From contig OY282605.1 of the NCBI GenBank assembly GCA_958298945.1, forward strand, positions 26,080,811-26,144,810: DNA of 64,000 nucleotides, read 5' to 3'. The notes under the pieces are model-generated. The model was given only the letters and a program-made list of their open reading frames with translations, was not told where the DNA came from and ran no database searches. Both the position numbers and the translations under genes were made by a program. The stretch comes from Atherix ibis (taxonomy: Eukaryota > Arthropoda > Insecta > Diptera > Athericidae). Below, in pieces: positions 22,300 to 33,400 of this stretch (position 1 is the first letter of the stretch; the number at the start of each line of letters is the position of its first letter).

Positions 22300-24670
22300 A
22301 AATCAGGAATATTTATTGAAAATTTTTACTGAAATATTTTTTCTGGAAATTACTTTTAATGGAAATTTGGTTATTAAAACTTATTTTTACTGAAAATTAT
22401 TTTTTATTGCAAGTTATTTTCACTGAAAATTATTCTTACTGGACATTATTTTTACTGGAAATTATTTTTTTATTGAAAGTTATTTTCACTTAAGTTTTTT
22501 ACCGAAAATTTTGACGGACAATTTTTTTACTGAAAATTTTCTACTGAAATTCTTTTACTGAAATTTTTTTACTGAAAATTTTCTACTGAAATTTTTTTAC
22601 TGAACATTTTTTACTGAAATTTTTGCTGAAAATTTTTGACTAAAAATTTTTACTGAAAATTATTTAACGAAAAATTTTTACTGATAATTTTTTGACTGAA
22701 AATATTGACTGAAATTATTTTGACTGCTAAATTATTTTTGCTACAAATTATTTGTACAGAAATTTTTTATTAATAATTGTTTTTACTGAAAATTATTTTT
22801 ACTGGGAACTTTTACTGAAAATTATTTTAACTTCATTATTTTTACTGTTAATTATTTTTAATGAAAATTATTTTTACTGAAATTATTTTTGCTGGAAATT
22901 ATTTTTACTGAAATTTATTTTTACTGAAAAGTTTTCACTGAAACATGTAAAATTATTTTTACTGTTCATTATTTTTTACTGTTCATCATTTTTACTGAAC
23001 ATTATTTTTACTGGAAATTATTTTTACTGGAAATTATTTTTTTATTGAAAGTTTTTTTCACTGAAAATTATTTAACTAAAAATTTTTACTAAGTTTTTTA
23101 CCAAAAATTTTGACGCACAATTTTTCTACTGAAAATTTTCTACTGAAATTTTTTTACCGAAAATTTTTTACTGAAATTTTTTTACTGAAAATTTTTTACT
23201 GAAATTTTTTTACTGAACATTTTTTACTGAAATTTTTGACTGACAATTTTTATTGAAAATTATTTAACCAAAAATTTTTACTGATAATTTTTTTACCGAA
23301 AATTTTGTCTAATAATTTTTTGACTGAAAATTTTCTACTGAAATTTTTTGACTGAAAATTATTTTGACTGCTGAATTATTTTTGCTAAAAATTATTTGTA
23401 CAGAAATTTTTTAATGATAATTGTTTTTACTGAAAATTATTTTTACTGGGAACTTTTACTGAAAATTATTTTAACTTCATTATTTTTACTGTTAATTATT
23501 TTTAATGAAAATTATTTTTACTGAAATTTATTTTTACTCAAAAGTTTTCACTGAAAAATGTTTTTACTGAAAACTTTTTTACTGGAAATTATTTTAATGA
23601 AAATTTGCTTATTGAAAATTATTTTAACTAAATTATTTTTACTAAAAGTTATTTTTGGTAAAAAAATTTATACAGAAATTATTTGTACTGGGAAATTTTT
23701 AATAAAAGTTTTTTCCGAAAATTTTTACTGAACATTTTTACTGAAAATGTTTATTGAAAATGTATACTGAAAATTTTTATACTGAAAAATTTTACTAAAA
23801 ATTATTTCTTCTGGAAATTACTTTTAATGGAAATTATATTTATTGAAACTTATTTTTACTGAAAAATATATTAACAGAAAATTTTTACTGAAAATTTTTA
23901 CTGAAAATTTTGACTGAAAATTTTTACTGAAAATTTTGACTGAAAATTTTTATTGAAAATGTTTACTAAAAACTTTTACAGAAAACTTTTTTACTAAATA
24001 TTTTATTACTGAAAATAATTTTAACTAAATTATTTTTACTGTTCATTATTTTTACTGTTAATCATTTTTACTGAACATTATTTTAACTGAAAATTATTTT
24101 TACAGAAAATTTTGACTGAAAATTATTTTTACTAAAAAATTATTACTGAAAATATTTTTACTGAAAATACTCGTATTTTTACTGAAAATATTTTTTCTGA
24201 AATTAATTTTTCTGAAATTAATTTTACTGAAAATATTTTTACTGAAAATATTTTTACTGAAAATATTTTTACTGAAATTAATTTTACTGAAAATATTTTT
24301 ACTGAAAATATTTTTACTGAAAATATTTTTACTGAAAATATTTTTACTGAAAATATTTCTACTGAAAATATTTTTACTGAAAATATTTCTACTGAAAATA
24401 TTTTTACTGAAAATATTTTTACTGAAAATATTTTTACTGAAAATATTTTTACTGAAAATATTTTTACTGAAAATATTTTTACTGAAAATATTTTTACTGA
24501 AAATATTTTTACTGAAAATATTTTTACTGAAAATATTTTTACTGAAATTAATTTTACTGAAAATATTTTTACTGAAAATATTTTTACTGAAAATATTTTT
24601 ACTGAAAGTATTTTTACTGGAAGTATTTTTACTAGAAATAATTTGTACGGATAATTATTTACACTGAAAA
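22300..24670. repeat. Large minisatellite based on the 15-bp unit TTTTTACTGAAAATA
   Basis: The whole interval is built from variants of a short unit (TTTTTACTGAAAAT, 12-17 bp). From 22300 to about 24140 the copies are diverged and variable in length. From about 24145 to 24650 they become nearly perfect 15-mers, roughly 30 in a row. On the minus strand the homogeneous part reads as a KIFSV pentapeptide repeat over 200 codons, a consequence of the 15-bp period. The diverged part also contains a larger internal duplication offset by about 600-644 bp. Confidence 0.95.
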
Positions 24671-24734
24671 TTGTTTTTACTGAAATTTCGTTTGGCATTG
24701 ATTGTTTTGATTCAAGTTTCATTAGTTTTCGCAA

Positions 24735-27150
24735 ACTTAAAATATTAAACTAATATTTTTATTAAAAAATTGAATTAAATTTATATTTTTGATATTAGTT
24801 TTAAATATAATCTTTTCTATCCACTTGTCGAAAATAATTTATTAGAATTTTTTTTACTCTTTGATTTGATGATGTTTAACTCCAATATTCTATTAATTTA
24901 CTTGATCTGCTCATATTCAATAATTTTCATAATATGTTAACTAAAGCTTATGTAGCCGACTTCCATAATAAATATTCAAATTTACTTCACTGACAGTATG
25001 AATTTATTAATTTAAATACTTTTAATAATAGTTTATAAAAATATTTAAATAAAAAATGAAATTTATATCTTGTTCTTTTCGAATGTATTTGCATTTATTT
25101 CAGCAGCATTGCAGGTTGTTTTTGAAATATTTCCCCAATAAATATATTTTAGAATACTCGTAGTGAAGAAACTTTTTTGAAATGTTTTTAATCATTACAG
25201 TTTCTTTTTAAAATCGAAATAAATAAAATATTTAGTATGACATATTTCAGTATTAATGAAATTTCTTGATTGCTACTAAATTAGATGATTTGCTAGCTTT
25301 CCGGTATTTCGAGAATGAACGTTATTTTATACAATTTATTTATCTGATCGAATTTTAAATTCCTCTGATTTAAAAAGAGAAATGAATAGATTATTAAAAA
25401 TGTATAACAAAAAAAAAAAAAAATCACTAGACGGAGTGCATCGTGTTTTGTCTGAAAAACTATTAGGAGTCGCCATATAAATAGTATCTTTTATTTATTT
25501 AAATGAAATGCATATAAGTCAAAATAAATAATAAAACTAAATTGAGAAAAAAAATACATGCATTGTATCTATGACTTTTATCTTAATTATGCGTTAATTT
25601 ATACAATGACCATTAATGTGATATTTTCTTATCTTTCGGGAAGAAAAAGTCTAAAAATTATACACTAATGGACTGACAAAAAAAAAACGTGAGGTGTTTT
25701 CTTCTGTAGAAAATTAGATAAACTTTTATTTGCATTTAGTTGATTACATTTATAGAAAAATCTATTTAGATATTTAGGTTAATTTTGAAAAATATTTAGA
25801 CTATTTTTTTTCCAATCAATATTTTTAACAGTTGATTTTTATACTTTTCTTAAATAAATTTAATTTTTCCATGATTATTAGTATTTTTTTGCATCAAGAA
25901 AGTCTCAATGAGAAGATACTGTAGTTCGGTTAAATTTTAATATAAAAAATGAGATCAGTTATTTGCTTTAGTTCAGATACATCCGAAATTAATCATGTCA
26001 TAAATTAAGAAACTTCAGTGATTGCATGATAAATAAGAAATGCAAATAAAAAGCATCCATTACAATATAAATAAGAATATGTTTTTGGTATGGAATTTTT
26101 ATTATAACAAATTGTTCTCCTTTAAAGGATACTACTAATTTTCTATCTCGTTTTATTTTTGTATGAACAAAAATAGTGAATATTCTCTATGCAAATTTAT
26201 AAAATATATTTTTAAAAAAATACTAATATTTATTCATTGGGAAGTTGGCAATAAAGTTGCCTACTGTTTGAACTCTTAAATTATTATTTCGTATACAATT
26301 TGGAATCCAACATAATCCAACTCGCAAAGATATAAGAAAATCCAAATGTCCATGGTCAGATCTGCAAAAATTTATGGCTAAATAGATCACGAACAATAAA
26401 GTTATAAATTAGCCAATTTGTTTCCTACTAACCATATTTGTATAAGAATGTAAAAGTTCCGACTAACATCCACTAGCTCTTGCACCTATTCATGTATGTT
26501 ACGTGTTCCAAGGTATATTCAACTTGGGCGGCATAATTCAGTCTATTTGCCTAGAACACTTTGGACTTTGGTGGTAGTTCTTTTTCGAACATATTGTGAA
26601 TAAAGTGCGGTCTTATTACAAAATTTGTCAAGAACTTTAACGTTGAGCGAAATTTCAACTCACCTGATTTGTGTGAAAATGACTATAATAAAGTATTGAA
26701 AAGGATTTAAATTTTTTTTTAGTTTATTGAGTTATTGTTGATAAAAAAGACTTTTTATAATAATTTTTTTTTGAGTATAACCTGGGTTAAAATTACTCCG
26801 TTCAGTACCACCTGTTTCGAATCATTATGTATTTGCATATTTAACTCATACGTCCTGGAATATTTTTACAAAAAAATTTTGTATTTTCTGATGCACCAAT
26901 ACTTTTTTTTTAAGTTTATTTATAGCACCTCGGTTAAGTCACTAGCTTAATTCAATCTCAGGACTATTTTGCACTAAGCATCGATTTTTCAGGACTGCTT
27001 AAATAGGGTACGATGCAGTCAAACTATTCATTATTTTTTTTAAACTAAATAGTTTATCTATTTTCCAAAGTATAATTAGTAATTTATCAAAATACAGATT
27101 ATATCATTGAGTAGGCATAACTGTGAATGATCTGGTAGCACAGTGAACTT
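24735..27150. other. AT-rich stretch, no gene recognised
   Basis: Long A and T runs and short chance frames only. No transposon motif or RNA gene recognised. Confidence 0.45.
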
Positions 27151-27159
27151 CTCTACCAC

Positions 27160-27270
27160 ACATTTTTGACGCTAGCCCTATAGTAGGTGCTATAGGGGTA
27201 CCTACGTGACCCTATAGAGCGTGGTAAGTGTCGGGTTTTTTTGTTAGGTCTTTGAGACAAAAGCTAGATA
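27160..27270 (+). other. Leader-like repeat segment shared with two other loci
   Basis: The string GACCCTATAGAGCGTGGTAAGTG at about 27218 recurs in variant form near 59650 and 43690. In those two places it is followed by GTGCGTTACGAAAAATTG and a mariner-type HTH coding start. Here the equivalent start appears only after the inserted mariner, at about 28460, suggesting that a second mariner family lost continuity through the insertion at 27271. Confidence 0.55.
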
Positions 27271-28306
27271 CCAGGTGTTGGAATTAATTCGTAGCGTTTT
27301 ACAAAAGATGGCGTTAGCCAACTATCCATAGTCACAAATACAAAAGTAAATATTCTCCCAGAAGCTACTGACATAACGCAATTTTTCCACTATATGACAT
27401 TTTGTTAAAGCGTCAGTAGCACTTGTTGCGTAGTGTCAAACATGTCGAAGTTCGTGCCTGAAAAATCGTTTTTGCTGAGAGTGTGACTCCATTACTTGAA
27501 CATGAAGAAAAGTGCCGCGGAAAGTCATCGTATTTTAGTGGATATCTACGGCGAACATGCTCTTGCTGAGCAAACTTGCAGAAAGTGGTTTGCGCGGTTT
27601 AAAAATGGAAATTTTGATTTGGAAGACATGGAACGTCCCGGACAGCCGGAAAAGTTCGAAGATGAAGATTTGGTGACGTTGCTCGATGAAGACACGTGCC
27701 AAACACTCCGGGAGTTGTCCACATCGCTTGGAGTCGACTTTTCGATGATCGGAAAACGCCTGACAGCCATAGGAATGGTACAAAAACAGGGAACGTGGGT
27801 TCCACATAAGTTGAAGCCAAGGGACGTCGAACGGCGTTTAGTCACCTGTGAGATTCTTCTCCAACGGCAGGCAAGGAAGGGATTTCTGCATCGAATCGTC
27901 ACTGGTGAAGAGAAGTGAGTACTCTAGGACAATCCCAAACGCAGAAAATCGTGGGGCTTGCCCGGACATGAATCGACATCGTACCCCAGGTCGAATATTC
28001 ATGGAAAGAAGATCTTACTGTGTATTTGGTGGGATCAGCTGGGTGTTATTTATTATGAGCTCCTCCAACCGGGTGAAACCATCACTGGGGACGTATAAAG
28101 ACGAGAATTGATGCGTTTGAACAGATCATTACAAGAATCTAAAGAAGAAGAATTTTTTCGACGCGGTATCCGAGCATTACCAGAAAGATGACAAAAAGTA
28201 GTGGATAACGAAGGACAATACTTTGAATAACGCTTCTGTAATGATACTGTCATAATAAACCATGAAACTTTGCAAAAAAACGCTACGAATTAATTACAAC
28301 ACCTGA
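27271..28306 (+). mobile_element. Mariner element with TA target sites, internally deleted
   Basis: Terminal inverted repeats (CCAGGTGTTGGAATTAATTC at the left, near-complement AATTACAACACCTGA at the right) lie directly inside TA dinucleotides at 27269-27270 and 28307-28308. The repeats share about 30 bp including ATTCGTAGCGTTTT. The 1,036-bp length is some 250 bp short of a full mariner. The transposase inside is on the plus strand and lacks its catalytic core. Confidence 0.9.
27442..28230 (+). pseudogene. Mariner transposase, core deleted
   Basis: The gene starts MSKFVPEKSF at 27442 and ends GQYFE with a stop at 28230. A stop codon interrupts at about 27484; the frame is then open from 27496 to 27918. 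Clear parts are MKKSAAESHRILVDIYGE, the HTH segment TCRKWFARFKNGNFDLED, WVPHKLKPRDVERR and RKGFLHRIVTGEEK. In that last block the first catalytic Asp is Glu and the following Trp codon is a stop. Later frames give a GETITGD block, then jump to EEEFFRRGIRALPER. The segment with the second and third catalytic Asp is missing. Confidence 0.88.
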
Positions 28307-28439
28307 TACTATTTTGTAGCGCCACGATAATAAGGTCACTTGGTGTCTCCATGTTTTGTGTAAGTTACCGTTGCCAGTTTCCTAAAAAAAGAAATTTGCA
28401 GATAGGTTATCGAAGGGAAAAATCTGTACTTTTAAAAAT

Positions 28440-28866
28440 TCTGTAGTCATGATTTTTTAGTGTCGTACGAAAAATGGAGCAGAAAAATTTGAAGCAACGA
28501 TGTGCCATCAAACCTTATATTAAGCTTGGTGAATTCGGAACTTTGTCTTATGCAAATTTGCGATGGAGTAGATTTCTTATGAAAATCACAAATTTTGTGG
28601 TGGCATAAAGTATTTTAGAAGGACTGAGAAGCTGTGAAATATGAATTTTATTCTGGCAGTCCTCCAACATTGCCAACGAATAAAATATTGAATAAAGGAG
28701 GGGGCTCTTGTGATGTCAGACCATTGAATAATATTGAAGCTGAAGAGTAATCTTTAAAGGGCTCAGAAATAGGGTTCTTTACAATAGATGAGATATTGAA
28801 GTTTGGATGCTCCTCCGCTTGTTGTTATGTGTACCCCAAAATCAATGACCTCTTAAAAGCACCTTA
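28440..28866 (+). pseudogene. N-terminal relic of a second mariner-type transposase
   Basis: After GTCGTACGAAAAATGGAGCA the plus strand reads MEQKNLKQRCAIKPYIKLGE, the start of a mariner type whose HTH continues FRWHKxFxEG. Pieces of that block (the VWWHK-like GTGGCATAAAG) follow near 28600, then a GSPPTLPTN-like linker. Stops and indels interrupt throughout. A related region at 59690-60760 is tandemly amplified. The relic runs directly into the 173-bp satellite. Confidence 0.6.
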
Positions 28867-28867
28867 T

Positions 28868-30039
28868 CTTTTAAGTGGTTTTCTTGCTCTCATTTTAATT
28901 TGATCGAAGTCCGCGTGACTTTCTCTGTACCACAAAATTAAAGAACCCTTAAAAGAACTTCATTTTTGTACAGTTGATAATATCCAAAAGTGTGTAACCG
29001 TGAAGCTGAAGGTGATTCAAGTTGAAGCCTTTCAGCACTGCTACGAAGTGGTTTTCCTGCTCCCATTTTAATCTGATCGATGTCCGCGTGACTTTCTCTG
29101 TACCTAAAAATTAAAGAAGCCTTAAGAGAACCTCATTTTTGTATAGTTGATAATATCCAAAAGAGTGTAACCGTGAAGCTGAAGGTGATTCCAGTTGAAG
29201 CCTTCTAGCACTGCTACGAAGTGGTTTTCTTGCTCCCATTTTAATCTGATCGAAGTCCGCATGACTTTCTCTGTACCTCAAAATTAAAGAACCCTTAAGA
29301 GAACCTCATTTTTGTACAGTTGATAATATCCAAAAGAGTGTAACCGTGAAGCTGAAGGTGATTCCAGTTGAAGCCTTCTAGCACTGCTACGAAGTGGTTT
29401 TCTTGCTCCCATTTTAATCTGATCGAAGTCCGCGTGACTTTCTCTGTACCTCAAAATTAAAGAACCCTTAAGAGAACCTCATTTTTGTATAGTTAATAAT
29501 ATCCGAAAGAGTGTAACCGTGAAGCTGAAGGTGATTCAAGTTGAAGCCTTCCAGCACTGCTACGAAGTGGTTTTCCTGCTCCCATTTTAATCTGATCGAC
29601 GTCCGCGTGACTTTCTCTGTACCTAAAAATTAAAGAACCCTTAAGATAACCTCATTTTCGTACAGTTGATAATATCCAAAAGAGTGTAACCGTGAAGCTG
29701 AAGGTGATTCCAGTTGAAGCCTTCTTGTACTGCTACGAAGTGGCTTTCTTGCTCTCAGTTTTATCTGATCGAAGTCCGCGTGAATTTCTTTGTACCTCAA
29801 AATTAAAGAACCTTTAAGAGAGAACCTCATTTTTGTACAGTTGATAATATCCAAAAGAGTGTAACCGTGAAGCTGAAGGTGATTCCAGTTGAAGCCTTCT
29901 AGTACTGCTACGAAGTGGCTTTCTTGCTCTCAGTTTAATCTGATCGAAGTCCGCGTCACTTTCTCTGTACCTCAAAATTAAAGAACCCTTAAGAGAACCT
30001 CATTTTCGTACAGTTGATAATATCCAAAAGAGTGTAACC
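28868..30039. repeat. Tandem satellite, 173-bp unit, about 6.8 copies
   Basis: The marker CTACGAAGTGG occurs at 29041, 29214, 29387, 29560, 29733 and 29908, giving spacings of 173, 173, 173, 173 and 175 bp. Units differ by a few substitutions, with the outer copy at 28868-29040 most diverged. The last unit is cut at the word AGTGTAACC and continues as an inverted copy. No open frame is conserved. A single diverged unit occurs at about 60850-60990. Confidence 0.95.
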
Positions 30040-30113
30040 ATGGTATTATCACGGTTACACTCTTTTGGATATTATCAACTGTACAAAATGAGGTTCTCTT
30101 AAGGGTTCTTTAA
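29978..30113. repeat. 61-62-bp fold-back inverted repeat at the satellite edge
   Basis: Arm one (29978-30039) and arm two (30053-30113) are reverse complements over their whole length apart from one extra C in arm one, with a 13-nt loop. Arm two is an inverted piece of the 173-bp satellite unit. The two arms could form a very stable hairpin. Confidence 0.95.
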
Positions 30114-30284
30114 GTTACCTCTTCGGTAACAAATTAAGTCCAACATGCCATTTTTCTGGCGTTCAACTCACCATTCCCTATAATTTAAATGAATACCACC
30201 TAACCCAGAATTTTGTTGTTGAATAGGACTTCTTAAATTGTAGTGGTCCTAGATATAATAACTACTTTCCCAAGTTCCCTCTTT

Positions 30285-30339
30285 GATTAACTAACATTAA
30301 CCAATATTTTTTATAAATATTGGTTAATGTTAGTTAATC
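30285..30339. repeat. Perfect 25-bp palindrome with 5-nt loop
   Basis: Arms at 30285-30309 and 30315-30339 are exact reverse complements (GATTAACTAACATTAACC in the first arm). It is not part of the satellite or of a recognised transposon. Confidence 0.92.
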
Positions 30340-30387
30340 AACTATTAACATTAGGTAAACAAGCAAACCCGCCAAATGGCCTCATAA

Positions 30388-30505
30388 TCGTGGCGGTATA
30401 TAGTGGCACATTTAAAGAAAAAAAAAGAAACATTCTCATTATTTTCCTAATTTTAAAGCATAAATAAGTTTATTTAAATAAAACAGTCAATATATACCGC
30501 CACGA
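30388..30505. repeat. Small inverted-repeat unit, possible short MITE
   Basis: TCGTGGCGGTATATA at 30388-30402 is repeated as its exact reverse complement at 30491-30505, with 88 bp of AT-rich DNA between. Bases just left of it (GCCAAATGGCCTCA) resemble a segment at about 49458-49495 that also ends in TCGTGGCG, and a shorter match lies near 53409. It may be an unclassified short transposon family. Confidence 0.45.
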
Positions 30506-31860
30506 CTACAATCTACATTTTATGGCATGTAATATCTAATTAGTATATGGAAACTTCAAAAAAAGTGCAGTACTAGATGTGCTAGTAACTATCCACCCTA
30601 TTCCTCACAATATGACATAAAAATTTGTGGAAAAACTACAAATATTTTTTCTTTATAGTTTTTTTAATTGATTTTATTAAAAATTTCTTTTTTTAGTCTT
30701 CTTTTATGTTTATTTATGTTATTTTTTGTGTTTGGTATATTTTTGTTTTTATTGTTGAAGTATTTATTCATTTAGCAAATTGCACAAGCAAACATTTAAC
30801 TAGTTTATGTGTTCTACGAAGTGAACAACCGATGCTCATCTTCATTCCACAGTGCACTATTCAACTTGTCCACGCATTCTCCCATAGCCGATGTATTCGA
30901 TGAAGAATCAAATATGCGGTAATTCGCAAAAGAAAATGTTAAGTAAATATTTGACCCTCAGTCGATCTAACTAGTCGGATAGGACATGGTGCTAGGTTGG
31001 CTCATATGTGAGTTAACGTCTAAGATAGGGTCTCTTACGAATGGAGTCGTACACCTGAAGTATTCAGCATTGTACGGTGTCGGCCCCAAACTATTGTATA
31101 GAATATTGTGAATATTGTCGACTGATAGTTGAATGGTGCGTTTCACATTACGATACCCCTTAAATACTTGGCACTCGACGACGGTACAAGTCCACCAGCT
31201 ATAATATAACCCGTTCAATATAGCTCTGATCATTGATAGTGTGCCGCTGCTTACATTCAACTTTAAATACGTTGTCACATAAGCCACTTCCTAGTTGCAT
31301 AAAATTTATTTATTCGCTTATTGTTCTCAGAAATTAACCAGTTATGCACCAATGTATCTTTATAAGATAATTATTGATATTTGTGATTGGAATTGGAAGA
31401 AAATTTCCTAATCCCAACTCTTATGATAATCTTCGGCTATTCTAACTGAAAATGTTCACAATACTCGTATTAAATTTACCAATATGACTTATGAACTTTC
31501 CTACAACTCTATCTGCTATGTATCTCTACAAGGAAAATTATGTTCCAACGATAAATTAAATTAGTCAATATTGGAATTAATTTTTTTTTTAGTGTTTTTT
31601 TTTTTTTTTATTAACTGACAAACTTTTTGAGGTAAGACGTTATTGTTAGTTAAATGTTATCTACGAAAAAAAATGCAGTAATTTGATTCTGTAATATAAT
31701 TTTTATTAATTGTACAAATAAACTTCAGTAATTATTTTTTTTTTAATAAAAGATTTTGGACACCTAAATATGACTGCAAAAGATACAGAAAAAATTATTT
31801 TCAATTACACAGAGGAAAATGGTGAATTGGAAATCATCTGGGATATTTTGATAAACTTCT
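30506..31860. other. AT-rich stretch, no confident feature
   Basis: Two modest open frames, 30706-30903 (+) and 30967-31287 (-), show no motif or similarity I recognise. The second lies in a GC-richer patch (30960-31290) that may be an unrecognised mobile fragment. Confidence 0.35.
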
Positions 31861-31864
31861 GTTT

Positions 31865-33400
31865 TTTTATCTTTTTTTTATCTGCAACTATAGTTGAATT
31901 GTTACAAGCAGATTTACATAACATTTTAATTTACAATCTTGTGCATTATGAAGTGGGAGTAAACACCTATCGGCGTTTCTCCAACTAATGCAACTTAACA
32001 TAGATTCCTCTAGAAAATCTCTAGGCCATTGTTTCTAAAGTCTCCGATGAGTGTTTCTGGGGAGGGCAGTACAGGACAAGAGGAAGAAAAAGAAGAATAG
32101 GAAGAAGAAGAATAAGGAAGAAGAAGAAGAAGAAGAAGAAGAAGTAGAAGAATAAGAAGAGCAAGAGGAATAAAAAGAAGTAGAAGGAAAAGAAGAAGAA
32201 GAATAAGAAGAAGAAGTAGAAGAAGAATAGGAGGAAGAAGAAGAAGAAGAAGAAAAAGAGGAAGAATGAGAAGAAGAATAAGAAAGAAGAATAAGAAGAA
32301 GAAGAAGAAGAAGAGGAAGAGGAAGAAGAATTAAAAGAAGAATAAGAAAAAGAAGAAGAAGAAGAAGAAAAAGAAGAAGAGGACAAAGAAGAAAAAGAGG
32401 TAGAATGAGAAGAAGAAGAAGAAGACGATGAAGAAGAAGCGGAAGAAGAAGAAGAATAATCAGAAGAAGAAGTAGAAGAAGAAAAGGAGGAACAAGAAGG
32501 AGAAGAAGAACAAGAAGAGAAGAAGAAGAAGAAGAAGAAGAAGAAGAAGAAGAGGAAGAGGAAGACGAAGAATAAGGAAGAAGAAGAAGAAGAAGAAGAA
32601 GAAGAATAAGTAGAAGAATAAGAGGAGGAAGAGGAATAAAAAGAAGAAGAAGGAAAAGAAGAAGAAGAAGAAGAAGAAGAAGAAGAGGACGAAGAAGGAA
32701 AAGAGGAAGAATGAGCAGAAGAAGGAGAAGACGAAGAAGAAGAAGCGGAAGAAGAAGAAGAAAAATAATAAGAAGAAGTAGAGAAGAAGAGGAGGAAGAA
32801 GAAGAAGAAGAAGAGGAAGAAGAAGAATAAGGAAGAAGAAGAGGAAGAAGAAGAAAAATTGTTGGAAGCTATGTCAGAATTTGTATGGGTAGCAAGTATG
32901 GCCGTATGCTCTGCATAAGTAGCAATGTTATTATTAGGATTAGATGGGATGCCATGGGTATTAACATTATATAAAATGGGACCAAGCATACTGCCTTGTA
33001 GGGCTCAGGATAGAATAGGATATATTTTCGTGGATTCTGACTTAATTGCAACTTGGAAATGACGTTGGGAGAGGTATGAATTTATGATAAGATTGTATGT
33101 TGAAGGAAGAAAGCTCTCGAGTTTCCAGAGGAGTCCAGAATACCACACACGATCAAAAGCTTGGGAGATATTTAAAAATACTCCTGCGCAATACTCTTTT
33201 TTCTCTAGAGAGGATGCAATATGATCAACAACGAGATGATATTGCTGGATTGTGGAGTGTTCAGATCTGAAGCCAAATTGGTGATCAGGAATAATTTTTT
33301 CATCAACTAGGAATAGGTAGAGTCATTTTAATAGGAGTTTTTCAAAAATCTTACCATGGATTGGTAGGAGGCTGATAGGTCTATAATAATAAGAAGAATT
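31865..33400 (-). mobile_element. Jockey-clade retrotransposon copy B, interrupted by a GAA array
   Basis: The 3' end (about 31865-32065) matches copies C and D, including ACAAGCAGATTT and a degraded 3' tail. The other side (32863-33400) encodes reverse-transcriptase blocks on the minus strand. They include the MLGPILYN and TYAEHTAIL region, in which the YADD catalytic box has decayed to YAEH, then the FLNISQAFDRVWYSGLL block and the HQFGFRSEHSTIQQ block. Between the two, the roughly 640 bp found in copy D is absent and a (GAA)n array of about 0.8 kb stands in its place. Confidence 0.8.
32068..32862. repeat. (GAA)n-rich purine array, about 0.8 kb
   Basis: The plus strand is almost purely purine: GAA triplets with interspersed GAG, TAA and GGA. 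The minus strand therefore has long Ser/Phe-coding frames that are artefacts of composition. A long mirror-symmetric homopurine tract of this kind can form triplex DNA. Confidence 0.97.

Noticed and set aside
24132..24734. A 200-codon minus-strand frame of repeated KIFSV
   Set aside because: It follows from a 15-bp repeat, whose period is a multiple of three; any stop-free phase gives a pentapeptide repeat. There is no sign of a real protein.
28868..30039. Possible CRISPR array
   Set aside because: Whole 173-bp units are repeated with no unique spacers, and the DNA is eukaryotic.
32021..32989. A 322-codon Ser/Phe-rich minus-strand frame
   Set aside because: It is the reverse complement of the (GAA)n array joined to jockey sequence. 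Composition explains it.
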